Of a stretch of DNA of 64,000 nt, positions 1-12,400 are shown in pieces; the first letter of the stretch is position 1; every line of letters begins with the position of its first letter. The DNA is from Chromera velia (taxonomy: Eukaryota; Sar; Chromeraceae), in NCBI GenBank assembly GCA_018398765.1, contig JAHBMJ010003149.1, positions 28,380 through 92,379 on the forward strand, read 5' to 3'. A program made the position numbers and the translations under genes. The notes under the pieces are model-generated. The model did no database searches and had not been told where the DNA came from. It worked only from the letters and a program-made list of their open reading frames with translations.

Positions 1-635
1 CGCAGGGCCAGACGCCACCTTGACGTTGCCCTCTCCTTCGCCCCCCCCGTCTCCGTCTCCAGCTTCTCCGCCTCCGTCTCCGTCTCCATTCTTTGCTTGC
101 TTCAGGCACTCACCACTTTTCCCTTTAAAGAGGCCCCTTGAGCGGAGAGGTCATTCGAATGATACTACTTCCAGTCGGTTCGATCAGGCCGCTGTGCACA
201 AACTTGCAAGGCGCTGCGACGGTACACTAAAATATACGTCTTGTCGGCCGGGTGGATCGACAGAAAGAGAGCTATACTAAGCTGCTCACCCGCGGCCGCT
301 GCCGGGCGCGCGGTGCCATGCAATTAAGCTTCGCATCATGTGCCCCGCCGCCGCGTGCACGCGCTCCATCGATCGCGCGCGCTCCTATATATATTAATAT
401 AGCTTATTCATAATTGCCCCGAGCGGCCAACGCGTCGTATGCAAATCTCAGAGACTCATGCAGTCTGAGCTAGCAGTCTCTGGAATTCTGTGTCTCTCTC
501 ATATGTCTCTCTCTGACCTCGATCCCGGTCTCTAACTCTCTCTCTGAACGAACAGACACATATTTGCAACAAGTGTAAGCAAACTGTACAACGGTCTCAC
601 ACACGGGGTTTACACTCGAACTGCTACATGCAGCC
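1..635. promoter_or_regulatory. 5' flank of the dioxygenase gene
   Basis: No gene is supported here. Bases 22-95 are a CT/C-rich hexanucleotide-like repeat (GGAGAC family on the minus strand). Bases 385-415 hold a run of TATA-like sequence about 230 bases before the downstream start codon, and 475-545 is CT-rich. A core promoter for the dioxygenase gene is plausible but not proven. Confidence 0.3.
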
Positions 636-1961
636 ATGCCCCGCAGTCTGATTCTTGGTCGAGGCACCAGCGTTAATGAAAAAAATGATACTGGGAATAT
701 TCTGGAGCAGCATCTTTCTCTCTCCTTTTGTGATGGAACTTCCTGGTCTTTCAACGCCGCCTTTCTGCTCGATGCTCTCCCCGTACAGCAAGCGAAGGAC
801 AACTTTCGCAAGTGCGACTCTGGAGGCTTCGACCTTCTCCGCCATCCCAGCACTCGTGTGCTTTCTGCAAAGAGCACCACAGAAGGTGACCGTCTCCTTT
901 TCGAGTGGAGCGAGCCCACCGGGAAGGGAACGGGTAGCACAGAGGCACAGTGCTTCACGGCAAGTATCCCGTCTTGCTGGTTGCGTGCTCAGGCTGCGGC
1001 GTTCGCTTCCCCTCTGAATGAGGGTGCAAGAGCCGCAAGAGCCGCTGACTTTGACTCTGTGCAGAAACTGACTGAGGGGGGACGAGGAGCGTGGGGGCTT
1101 GCTGAGGCGAGGGGTTTGGGGGTGAAGGGTCAGATCCCATGGGAAGGAAAGGATTTCACAAAGGTCTGTGAGGTCTTCCAGGTGGACGATATTCTGGAGA
1201 ACCCTTCGCAGCACATCAGGTTTCTGGAGACAATTGCCACCTACGGTTTCGCCTGGCTTGACGAGATCCCGCCGCCCCCTGCTGAAGATCGCGGGCGGGA
1301 GGGAGAGGTTGACGTTGAGATGATGAAGGTGGTAAAGAGAGTTGTCGGACGAGCGTGGCCCCACCCCTCCCGGGGGAAGGACCACTGGGCCCTCTACAGC
1401 CACAAGGACCCGACAGTCAGCGCAGTGGCCAACCAAGACTACGACACTACCAAGCCTCTCGCATTGCACACTGATCAGTGCACGTATGAGAATGGAAACT
1501 ACCTGATGTGGTTCTTTCAGCCTTTCGGCGTCACAGTCCCTCACCTCGTGGATGGTCTCGCTGTGGTATACGATTTTGCGAAGACTCAGCCTGAGTACTT
1601 CAAGATCCTCGCAGAGACCCCGGTGGCACATGCGTCGTTCCACACGCTCTACTCTGTTGATGGTAGGGTCACTGACAGGGGTGCAGACAGAGATCTGACC
1701 CCCCTGGAAGTCGACCTCTTCGTCAACGAACCCACGATTGGACTGTGGATGGATGCGGAGTCTGCTCTGGAGGAGATCAGAAAGGGAAATCCCTCCGGCG
1801 TTCCCATTTTGAGAAAACTGCGTTTCCGGGAACACAAAAGGGCTTTTCTTCCGCCGGAGGTCGTGGCTGGACAACCCGGCCTGATGAAGGAGTTCATGGA
1901 TGCCTACGAGAGTTTCGAGAAACTCCTCAACGACAACAGGTGCTTACATTACATGCTCTTT

Positions 1962-1992
<31 letters not shown>

Positions 1993-1996
1993 CTTT

Positions 1997-2040
<44 letters not shown>

Positions 2041-2121
2041 TTCTTTCTTTCTTTCTTTTTTTTTTTTCCTTCCTTCCTTCCCTCCCTCCCTCCCTCCCTC
2101 CCTTCCTTCCTTCCTTCCTTC

Positions 2122-2156
<35 letters not shown>

Positions 2157-2162
2157 TTTCCT

Positions 2163-2195
<33 letters not shown>

Positions 2196-2966
2196 TTTCT
2201 TTCTTTTTTCTTTCCTTCCCTCACAGCGTTTCCTCCTTTCTTCCCTTCCTCCTTTTTCCTTCCTTCCTGCCTTTTTTTTTTGCACCTTTTTTTCTTCCTT
2301 GCTTGTTTCCCTTCGCTTCATCCCCTTCCTTGTCTTGTTTCCCTTCCTTCCCTTTCTTTCCCCCCGTGCTTCCATGCAGATGGCAAGGCTTTTTTCTTTC
2401 CGTTTCCTGACTAACTGAGTGGATGTCACGCCTCATTTGATGTTACATTGTGGATGTAGGGGGGACAGGGCACCGAAGAGACAGTCACATTAAAAAAATT
2501 TCATTCCAGGTGCCATCCGCGTTTCTGCAGGTTTGCGTGTGCGGACACCTTGAGTTTTTGAATTGATTTGAATCAATTTTGAGTTTTTTGAATTTATTCT
2601 TCTGCCTGCAGGTTTGCGTGTCCGGACACCGTCATTTACCCCGAGGGCCGCGCGCTCGTGTTCAACAACCAACGGCTGGTGCACACTCGGCCGAGGAAGG
2701 TGATGAAAGCGAGAACCACTGTGGGCTGCTGCAACACTAAAGAGAGGGCAAATCAGGCATACAGACTCGCGCGCATGCGAAGGACAGCTGCGGCCCTTGG
2801 CCTTGGGTCGGAGTGGACCTCCCGGCTTCTGGAGCCGTCATTGGAAAAGCTGTACCAGCTCGGTCTTGAAGCTGAAAAAGAAAATGAAAGGGGCGCCTCT
2901 CAGAGGGATGGCCCCGGAGTTTTGAAGGCGGTGTGCGTGGGGGGGGAAGGGACTTTTGAATCTTGA
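636..2966 (+). CDS. Gamma-butyrobetaine / trimethyllysine dioxygenase-like 2OG-Fe(II) oxygenase
   Basis: Two exons, 636-1939 and 2612-2966, joined in phase 2 give 552 residues. The family hydroxylates carnitine precursors using Fe(II) and 2-oxoglutarate. The metal triad is visible: H278-T-D280 in exon 1, and H459 in exon 2 within [11 protein letters not shown], the counterpart of the family's FDN.RVLHGR motif. R469 is a candidate 2-oxoglutarate-binding arginine. Residues about 20-130 resemble the N-terminal accessory domain of BBOX1/TMLH. The protein is longer than the usual 390-420 residues, with extra sequence at about 135-165 and at the C-terminus. The exon 2 acceptor at 2610-2611 is preferred because a near-identical upstream acceptor runs into a stop. 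BBOX and TMLH activity cannot be separated from sequence alone. Whether 636 is the true start is likely but untested. Confidence 0.85.
1955..2400. repeat. Intronic (CTTG)n/(CTTT)n/(CCTT)n polypyrimidine tract
   Basis: An almost unbroken pyrimidine stretch of over 400 bases fills most of the intron of the dioxygenase gene. Short ordered blocks of CTTG, CTTT, CCTT and CCCT repeats follow one another. All frames read as Leu/Phe/Ser or Lys/Glu/Arg low complexity, so the open frames here are not genes. Confidence 0.95.
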
Positions 2967-3431
2967 TCTTTTTTCAATTCTCGTTGAGTTCCTCTCCTCT
3001 TTTTGTTTCGGTCTTCTGACTTTCTCCCTCCCTGGCTGAGAATCCTCAACAAACTGACAGACAGACAGACAGATAGACAGAAAGGCGAGAGAGGAGCAGA
3101 GCAGGAAGAGAGCGCGTAGAAAAGAGGCATGGTAGGCAGGAGAGACTGCTTCAAAGACCCATGCACTCCCTCACTCAGCGGAACTCAGAGGTCCCCTGTC
3201 GGACCCCCCTCCCTTGCTTCCGCGGCCTGTCAGCGGGAGTGAGGCGGGAGAAGAAGCCGTTTGCCTTTTCAGCTTTTTTTTTGTTGGTCTTGCGTGAGAT
3301 TCTCTCTTACTGAGAGAAACAGAGAGGCAGAGGGTAGGAAGAGAAAAAGTGAGTGAGTGGGGAATGGAGAGACTGAGAGGAGAGGGAACGAGCGAGACGA
3401 GAAAAGCGGGAGAGTGCATGCAGGCATTGAT

Positions 3432-3463
<32 letters not shown>

Positions 3464-4795
3464 TTCTTTCTTTCTTTCTTTTCTTTCTTTCCGCATGTAT
3501 CTTGCTCTCCGTCCCGTTGAAGATTGCTGTTTGAAGAGCCATCTGTTTGTTCGTTGAGTGAGCAAGTCAGTAGGAGCTTTTCTTTTTTCTCTCTTTCGAT
3601 GTCTTCTTTGACGTCTCGTTCTATCTGTGTAGAGTACTGGTTTACCTACCCTCTTTCTGAGACTGAGCAGGGAGGCTGGTCTGCACTAGGGTCTGCATAC
3701 CCTTTTTTTCAAGCAGCTTTCTCCACAGCAGGCAGGTGTACAGGGTGTGAAACTAGGCCGAGGAGCGGGGGAACTGTGAAATGATGCGTGTGTGTCAATT
3801 TGACATATGCTTCTGTCCTGCGCGTGGCGGAATCCCTGACGCAGGAGGGGTGAGAATGTATCTGTCTGTGTGTCTGTCCGTCTGTCTGGAGATCTGCATG
3901 CATGTAGAAATAAGTTTTGTTACAGTCTTTTTCCGTTCCTCTCTGTCGTGCCCATTCGTGCCCGTGTTTTGTTTCAGGTGGTCAGACACCGTTTTATGCA
4001 TGGGCCCACGTATGCACCGCCTGCATGGACCTGCATGCAAAGTGTGGTCTTGTGTTTTCTTCAAGTTTTCTTCCAGGTTCTCTTATGGAAATTGGGATCG
4101 AGTGTTCAATCTACTAGTCACTCCAAGAGCCTGAGAGTCTTCCACTGATTGAAGGCTTGGTGCTGAAAGTCTGTTCGGCTGTACTCAATCATCAGTCTCA
4201 ATGGCCGAGTCAATGTATAGCTGGCAATGTAGATTAGTAGTCATAAACTAAGTTATAAAATTTTTTTGTCTTTCTTTTAGTTCGACTTGTGTAGTTGATT
4301 CTAAGTTGAAGTTAGTTCAAGTTGTGCTTTTGGCAGCCTGTTGCATGTCAGTGTACGAAAATCGATGAGAATCAGTGCATACGTGTCTACTATCTAGTCC
4401 TAGATCTACTCTGTATATTCTTGACGCTATATAATCTAGATTACTACTACTTCAGTTAGTAATGTAATCTTAGGTTCATGATTCTTAACATATGATTTAT
4501 ATGTAATCCTAGATATAATCGATATTTCAAATTAGAGTTACAAACTATTAAAGTTATAGCGGCAATACAGCCTTCATTATTGGACTCAGACCCTAGCTCA
4601 GACCTCATATAAAATTGTTTTTATCAATCGATCCATCCTCTCGATGCGTGGTGGTTAACTTGCTGCTCATAGTGCAGAACCTACTACCTAGCGTAGAACG
4701 AAGTCTATTCCATAACTTGAATTTTAGAGGGAATTTTCTGTGGTCTTCTCCATGACCGCTTTCAGCCTCTCTGTTTGACATCTTCTCCTGAGTGC
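2967..4795. other. Convergent intergenic region, no gene seen
   Basis: This is the space between the 3' ends of the dioxygenase and MYND genes. It contains a short (GACA)n run at 3057-3080, a (CTTT)n tract at 3430-3491, GTCT-type repeats near 3860-3890 and a TGCATGCA word at 3895-3902. From about 4200 to 4640 it becomes clearly AT-rich and loses coding character. Nothing coding was recognised. Confidence 0.6.
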
Positions 4796-5686
4796 TTACA
4801 CCCATTTTTCTAGCCGTTCCTCATTTACCGTTCCCACTGCCACTGTCTCATACAGTTTGACCCAGAGCGTCTTCCCTCCCACACCATCAAAAAGTCTGTC
4901 AGGCAACGACTTCCACTCATCCATTTCATCCTCCTCAATTTTCTCAGAGATTCCCTCTTCTTCTGCTTTCTCGATCATTTCATCAAACCTGTTTCTCACT
5001 TCTTCCAAGGCCTCATGCACAGCGTCTTGTTCTTCGCACAGGGCCTCAGAGTCGTCATCGTCCGATATTCCCCCTTGCATGCACGAGCTGCCGTACACAA
5101 CCTCTCCCGTCGCACGTAGGGAGCGCCCACCCATCATGGCAGAGAACACATTCTCTCCTCCCCACTTCTCCTTTGCATCCTCTTTCTCGAAGGCAAAACC
5201 AAGCATTCCGGCTGCCTTCTTCAGAAACTTCCCCCAGTTCCATGGAGACGGCACCACCTCATGCCGCACTGCGAGACGGCAGAAAATCAGAAAGTCAGAA
5301 GCTATGGTCAAATTTGCCTCCTCCCCCTCATCGCAAGCAGCAGAGTAGAGACCATGCATATTGCCACCCCCCCAAGCATAATCGTCGTCCGCCCGCATTC
5401 GATAGCAGTCCACGAGCCACTCGTAGCGCTGGTCCTCGCTCAAACCCGAAGCCCACGAAGAGGGAGGCGGTAGACCACCAAAGGTAAACGGGGAGGGAGA
5501 AGAGACTCCATCTCCTTGAGTCGCTTTCTTCTTCTCTTTCGGTTTGTAACTGCACTCTCCCTTGTGCTCTTTCCAGTGTGCCTTTTGGCAGTCTCTGTCA
5601 AAGTAGGCTACGAGACGGCAAGCGGTGCACGTCTGCAAACCCGCTTTGCGCGCGCCGCAGAAGGCACACGAGTTGGAAGATTCCAT
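4796..5686 (-). CDS. MYND zinc-finger protein
   Basis: A single open exon of 296 residues. Residues 7-45 form a MYND finger with C7, C10, C20, C23, C33, H41 and C45 in the expected order. MYND fingers usually bind proline-rich peptides in transcriptional or chromatin regulators. The fifth canonical ligand, normally the Cys of a Tyr-Cys pair, is F29 here, so the first zinc site may be weakened. The rest is not a family I recognise: a tryptophan-containing helical middle (about 80-170), then an acidic Glu-rich stretch (about 205-265) and a short conserved-looking C-terminus. No SET domain is present, so it is not a SMYD methyltransferase. It lies tail-to-tail with the dioxygenase and divergent from the giant WD40 gene. 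Confidence 0.8.
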   Translation of the reverse strand: MESSNSCAFCGARKAGLQTCTACRLVAYFDRDCQKAHWKEHKGECSYKPKEKKKATQGDGVSSPSPFTFGGLPPPSSWASGLSEDQRYEWLVDCYRMRADDDYAWGGGNMHGLYSAACDEGEEANLTIASDFLIFCRLAVRHEVVPSPWNWGKFLKKAAGMLGFAFEKEDAKEKWGGENVFSAMMGGRSLRATGEVVYGSSCMQGGISDDDDSEALCEEQDAVHEALEEVRNRFDEMIEKAEEEGISEKIEEDEMDEWKSLPDRLFDGVGGKTLWVKLYETVAVGTVNEERLEKWV

Positions 5687-6436
5687 GTCTACCGATCCAC
5701 TAAAACGACTTGCAAGTCTGCTTAGTCCACACGAGCCTCTGCTCGAATCTTCAACTCATAGACGCTTTGAGCAGAATTGTCACATCAGACGCGAGTCAGT
5801 ACGTTTCGACCCCCGCGCCGGGCCTGCATGTCACGCCGTTATATGAATATATAGCGCAGTTCCTATATATAGCTTTTTGGCGTGCGCGAATGCGCGCGCG
5901 CGGTTCGAGCGTTGCGAGGATCGATGCATGACTCGACTTCTTTTGCGTACATGCAACCGTACTACAACGCGCGTATCTATTCCTACCGATACATATATAT
6001 ATATCTGTCAGAATGTATACGTCTTGCTTATAATTGCATGCATGAATCATCACCGGTTTCATGCACGACTATGTGTATAGTGCTTTTCGCAGACTGTGAT
6101 GGATCATGCTGGAAACAACCACATATACCCCTACAGGAAATAAGGTGAAGGTGCCGGAGAAGGCAAGCAGTGGATGACTGAAAAAGTGGCATGTGGGTGC
6201 ATGCAGAAAAAGCTGTGACCTGAATTCCACACATATATACGAGAAATAAAAAGCAGGATTGCGTCTTCGCAGGCGTTTCTGTTGCACCAACAACAGAGGT
6301 GGCGTGACGAGTCGTCAAAGAGCGACAGCACACTGAGTTCGGGACACTCACAGACTTTCTTCGTTTGGATTGGGTCGGGCAAGTAGCTTGACGACTCAAG
6401 AGCGAGCATCACGGGCGGGAAACAGCTCTACGTAGA
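5687..6436. promoter_or_regulatory. Divergent promoter region between MYND gene and giant WD40 gene
   Basis: About 750 bases separate the two start codons. The stretch holds repeated TATATA runs (5840-5875 and 5990-6005), a CG-alternating block (5880-5900) and a TGCATGCA word at 6035-6042. It probably serves both genes. No specific transcription start can be assigned. Confidence 0.4.
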
Positions 6437-9400
6437 ATGGACTGTCGTTTCTTTCTCGGGCTAGACGAGGCTCCCCGTGATGTCACTCTTCGTCAGATTC
6501 GAAGCGACATTGTCAGTTCTCGAACCAGGCAGAACTACACGTGCATCACCCCCTCAAAGGAGTACCTCGAGGACATCGGCGCCTTCATCAGAGCCAAACA
6601 GGACTGGGCCTCTCTGAGTTACCACCCGAACGTCCACCAGCTGTACTTCGGCAGAGAGTGCTTGATCTCAAGTCAGAACGAACTGGCCTCCCAGAAAATC
6701 TGGAGACTCTTTGCGCAATATGTGGTCAGCGACTGCATTTTCTTTTGTATACATGATTTTGTCACGTACCTCTTGATAATGCATGCCTATATATCTCTCC
6801 ATCTACGTGATCTGGCAACTGACCTTTGTTTGTTTTTTGCATGTTGCGTCTGCATTCTATCACACTTCTGGGAAAACATTGTCATCATTTTGTAGCATGG
6901 AGCTTCTTCATCATTCTGCGAGCATGCTTTCTCACTACGTACACTTCTTATATCATAATGTCATTTTTCAACTCAAATCACGTCAGCGGCACGCATTTGT
7001 TCTCGCGTCATTCATTCACTGACATGCATCAGAGCCTCTGTGCCAGCACTCGCACACACACGCAATGTCCGCTGAATCAGAAGCATCAGTCCTTGTCACG
7101 GGGCTTTCTGTTCCCCGCCTCTTCCGCCCTCTCCCTCCTTTCTTCCCTCCCTCAAGCTGTTTGTGCCTACGTTTATGTGCGTGCTTGTGGTTTTGATTGT
7201 GTTCTCTCCCTCTTTTATCTCTTCTCTCTCGCTGGACATTCTGCAGGAGGTTGTGGACCCCGACATCCTCACTCTCGCAGACACCGTCTCGGGATTCTGC
7301 ATCGACACCTGCGACAGCGTCAGCGCTCTGGCACAGTTTGAAAAGAGATTCCTGGACGCCGGGGTCCAGCTCGCGTGTGCTGTCACCCAGGCGCATTCAC
7401 ACGGAATCATTCACATGGCAGTGCATGCAAAGAACGTTCTCGTCTCCCCTCGGGTCAACCTGGCCAGCCCCCGATTCTCTGTCGACAATTCCGATGGCGG
7501 AGGGGGGGGGGAGGGGGGGAATGTTCCCCCGAGAGACGAAGTCGATCTCGCATCGTCAATCGTTGCCAGGCGAATGAGAACGAAAAATATGTTTAGCTCG
7601 GCCCTCTCAGGTCTGTCTGAGGCTGACCTGGGTCTGAAGCCGTCAAAGGAGAGCTTCGATATTCCTCTGCAGCTCCGTCTGTCGAACTTTCTCTGTAGTA
7701 CCCCTCTGTTGAGTTCTGACGAGGGGAAGCTTTTTGAGGTCTTGGAGCTTGTTGACGTCTGTCTGGTGCTCTTGCATCTGGCAACGAGCCTGTCGTTCGA
7801 GGAGTTCTGTAAAGTCGGGCTGGATGCGCAGCAGAATGAACTTTCGAACAGCCACGGGTCCGTGAACAGCAAAAGGTCGTTTGCAAGTTTCTGCGGCCGT
7901 CTTTCGATCAGTGCACGCAGGGAGGGTGACGGTGGGGGGACCCGAAGGGGGGGGGGTAGCGTGAGGAAGAGTGTGTTGTTGAATTTGGGTGTGAGCAGCA
8001 TGGAGGATGAAGAGAGGGCCCGACTGAGAGCGGAGAAAGAAAGAGAGAGGGCAGAAAGAGAGCAGGAGGGAGCGCACATGGAACCAGATAAATTTCTGCA
8101 GAGAGAACTTCCGCATGCTCGCATTCAGCTTGCAGGCAGATTTGCGCAGGCCCTGCAGGCAGCAGAGGACAGCAGGTCTCGCGACCTCTTGCGTGAATTT
8201 GAGGGACAAAAGAAGAAAGGGCGAAAAGGAAAATTGGTTGAGTGGCAGAGAACCTTAACAGGAGTCTCCACGTCAGTGGACGCGGACAGATTCCAAAAGA
8301 GACCAGACAAAGACGTGGTGACTACCCCCTCCAGCCTTCATCTCCCCCTTCCTCATGAGACCTCCGGACTTTCACATTCCCCCGGTACCGCTAGTAGCAA
8401 AGAGAAGCATGTTGAGTTACAAGACGCTGGAAGCAGTGCGAGCGAGGGATCAACCAACAGACACAGCGAATCTCACCTGGGGCGCAGTGTGGGAGATTCC
8501 TCCCCTACCGCACATATTCGTGGAATCTTGTCGGCTAAACCGTCAGAGAACAATGAGGATGCGAGCCGCTCCTCGAGACTGCTCGCTCACACGAAGTCTT
8601 TGCGCTTCGCTGAGCGAACGGACGAGGGCGGACCCGAAGGGGAGTCGTTGATGATCGGGTCGCTGAGTATGGATCTGGAGGAAGAGAAGAGGAAGGCAGA
8701 GGCGCGGGAGAAGAAGAATGAGGACATTGCACGAAGAGAACGAGTGAATAGAGTCATCAGGTTTCGGACTTTCGTGATGGATTGGAATCAGGTAGAGCAG
8801 TTCTTTTTTTGGGCCGTTGAAGTTATGAGGGATGTTGCGTTTGACATGTCAGGCCGGACTTTGTGGAAAGTTCCGGGTTGTGACGATGAAGGGGAAGAAT
8901 ATCAATTGACTGTTAGGGGGAAAAATGAGGGGTGGGACGATGAGGATGATGAGGAGGACGATTTGAGTTCGGGGGAAAGGGAGGACCTGACGGGTATTGA
9001 GAAGCGCATCCAGACGTTCTTGATTATGACAGCGCGTGTAATTTTAGATGCCACTAAGAGGCTGATTGCCGTCTTGGAGAGTCAGCCAGAGAAAGAGCTT
9101 CGGGCATTGGGGCAAAGAGTCAATAAAGCGACTGAAATCGAAGCATACCTTGAATTTATAGAGAATGAGAATGAGTCTGATCGATTGAAAGGGAAGGAAG
9201 AGAAAATGCCGGACGGAGAGAAAGAGAAAATGGAAATGGGCAAAGGCTGCACCGCTGAGTGGTTGCTCGATGGTCTTTTTGACAGTCTACAGCAAGCAGG
9301 TGCACCGGCAGGGCACCACATCCTCCCCCATCGACTTTCTTCAGACGAACGAAAATTTTTTGCTTCACGGGGCCTTCTCATGAGGGGTTTGTGTCTGATG

Positions 9401-12400
9401 GAGGCACAAAAGTGCCGCACGGCCCTGCGGATGTTTGAAGTCGCCCGATCTTATGACAGCTCATTTATAGAAGCCGCCGTCAACGCGGTCCTCCTTCGAT
9501 TTTCTCTGGAGGCGCGCGAGAGAGAGGGAGATTTGGGCGAGCTTGACGGTCTCCTTGCAGAAGGCTGCGATGAACTTTTAGAGGATTTTCGTACGGGGGG
9601 GGAAAGAACACGAGGAGGGGAGACGGGGACAATTGCAGCTCCACTTCGGACAGTTTCAAAAAGAGGAAGTGTGGGGAGCCAGAACAAAATGGACGATGTG
9701 AGTGAGAGACGGCTGTGGGATCCCTGGGCGTGTCAGGCTCCTCTGGTCTCTTTTGGGCGTTTGGGCCTTCTGAAAGACCTCTACGGCCTTCCGGGACCGG
9801 CAGCGGAGGCCGAGGGCAGCCGCGTCCTTTCTCTCTTTGGAGAGCTGCAGAGCCTGCCTGTGTCCACTGTCAGAGACGCCGCAGCGGTGGCGGCTCTCCT
9901 CAAAGGAGGCTGGCTGATAGAGGCTGCCCTCATCGCAGATCGCGGGCTCGCAAGGTCAGTCGGGTGCGGATCGAAGAAAGAGAAGAAAAGAAAAGGAAGA
10001 CAACGGTTCGATTCATGAAGGCAGACTATTGGAATGACCAATCACAGTACATGCACAAATGAATGTAGATATGAATCCAGACAATCCAAAAAAAGAGAAG
10101 ATGAAGACAAACAAACGAGGTGTAACAAACATGACAAAGGAGGAGAAAGAAGAGACGGGAAGGGAGGGAGAGTGAAAACAAGGGTCTGATAACACACATG
10201 CAGACATGCATTGAAAAGGAGTGGAGTCACAACAGAGAGGGAAATTCAGGCTTTTATAGCATGCACCTTGATTTGCATGTGAATGTATTTGTGAGTGGAC
10301 ACTGCCTGTATAGTCATCCATTCGGAGGGCAGCGTGTACCTCAAGTTCGTTTTCATCCTTGAAGATCTGCACATAGTTCTTTCGGTTGTCATTTAAGCAC
10401 CACCTCCATGATCGCGTGTTTGTGTTTGAGCTAGGGCCTTCATACCCCTTTCTGCCTGCAGGGTGAAGGGTCTTGCCCCTGCTCGTGTTCTCACTCCTTT
10501 CGAAGTCGCGCCCTCAGGGAGAAACTCCAAGAGTGGTCTTGGCCTTGTGCACATGGCTGACCTTCCTTTCGTCTCATTCCTCCTTCAGGTACATTCGTGT
10601 GCATTCATTCATTCATGTATGAGTGGATCTTTTGGCTTCCTCTCTCCATCTGCGTAGATAAATCCCAGTCCCACTTTCCGGGATATCTACCTCTCTGCGA
10701 AACTCCAGCATTGCGCTTGCCCTCACATTCTCGCTTGTGTCAGATTTCCACTGTATTACGTTTGCGGAGCTGGAATTTCTCGACAATCTTTGCATTCATG
10801 TGCGTTTTGCACTGCAGGCACACGCCGCGCTCGTTCGCTTGTTCTCGGAAGTCAACATTTTTGCAGTCCTCTCTCCACTCTGTGGACTTCCAACCCTCTA
10901 CTTTACACGTCAGCAGAAGAAGTGCAAGTTCGACAGAGCCAGGAGAAGGCTGGTGGCAAGAAAAGTGGCACACGGGGGTGCAGCCTTTTCTCTTTCTCTT
11001 ACCTTCCCGTTCCTTTCTCTCTCTCTCAAAAAGAGATCTTAGTTTCGAGCTTCAGTCTCAAATGCAAAGTTAAAACCATTGATCGACTGTGTCCAAACTC
11101 AAGCGAGCCCCTTTCCTACCGGTGCCATTTCAATGAAAGAGGCAAAACAAGACTGATCCACGCACTTTCTCTGCCTCCAACACTCAGCTGGTGAGTCTCC
11201 CTTTGTCTTTTTTCCATGTCATTTTGTCTGCTTATCTATCCAACCAGTGTGTCAAGTTCTTCATGCCTCCCTGCTGCCTCCTGCACGCGCGCAGATTCCA
11301 GCAGAGCTACCGCGAGCATTCCAAATGGTGTCGCCATCCCGCCCGGCACCAACGCTAGCCAAATGCCCAGATTGAAGAAACGCCTAGGTGCCTCCGTGAC
11401 CCTCCAGGGCCACAACGAGACGTCCGAGGGGAGTGGTGCCAAGAGTTCGTTTCTGTTCGCAAAGGAGACACTCGATGTTGACGCCTCCTTTGCCTCTGCC
11501 GTCCGAGAGGCGTCCACGGGCCTCCGTCAGTTCCCCTTAGAACACGTCCACGTGCACTTCTGCTCACCGGACTACATTCTGCTCCACGGAGGGGCCTTCT
11601 CTGTGGCGTGTGCACATGAGAGCAAATGCGGCAGGGCAGCCCCGGGACACATCAAAGTGAGTGAGCGGGAAAGGGGACCTTGCTCCAAGTCCCAACTTTT
11701 CTTCTCCTTCGTCTTGTTTGGTTTTACTAAAGTCTTTTTGCCTGTACCCTCTGGCACAAAATTTCATTTCGCTCAAGATCGTCTATTGCCTCCGTCAACA
11801 CACAAGCGGAGTTCTCCTCTTTCCTTCCGGAGTCCTTTATTTATTTATCCAGGTGAAGATGCAGTGGAATGACCTCGTCAACGTGTTGTGTGGACTGAAG
11901 CAAATTCCCTCATGCCTTTTCTTTGCAGGAGACGACTTCACTTCTCCTTCATGTCTCAAAGCAGCGCCACGACTTTTGGCTTCTGGAAATGCAACCACCC
12001 AGCAGCTGTCCCATTGCTCGGCTGATGGTGTCTTTGCCGTCTCGTCGTGTCCTTGTGGTTCTTTACGTCAACGGAGATCTCCAAACTTTTGACCTCGAGA
12101 ATAAACGCACAGCCTTCGGTCTGTTGAGGTCTCAGGGGCTATTGGGACAGGAGGCCACACAGAACGATGGGGTACCCTCCTTTCATTTCCTCAAACCTGC
12201 AAAGCCTCTCCTTCTTCCGCGCCGACTGACAGATCAGATCAGAGACCTGATCCAGGGCGACAACAGAGTCTGCCTGGAGGCATACAACCGAAGACTGCGG
12301 CTGCGAACAAAACAGAAACCTCGTCTGTTCAGAGCGCGAGTCAGTGCCTCTCCAAGCCGCAGCAGGAGAGAGACGACGAACATTCGGGGGGAGGAAATCT

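Noticed and set aside
1-140. Minus-strand Gly-Asp-rich coding (GDGDGGG) at the window edge
   Set aside because: It comes from a hexanucleotide repeat, has no start codon and meets a stop upstream; not enough to call a partial gene.
1945-2430. Long Leu/Phe/Ser and Lys/Glu/Arg open frames
   Set aside because: Products of the CTTT/CCTT tract in the dioxygenase intron; they run past the donor at 1940.
2525-2545. Upstream acceptor for dioxygenase exon 2
   Set aside because: Reads into TGA within ten codons and loses the conserved histidine motif.
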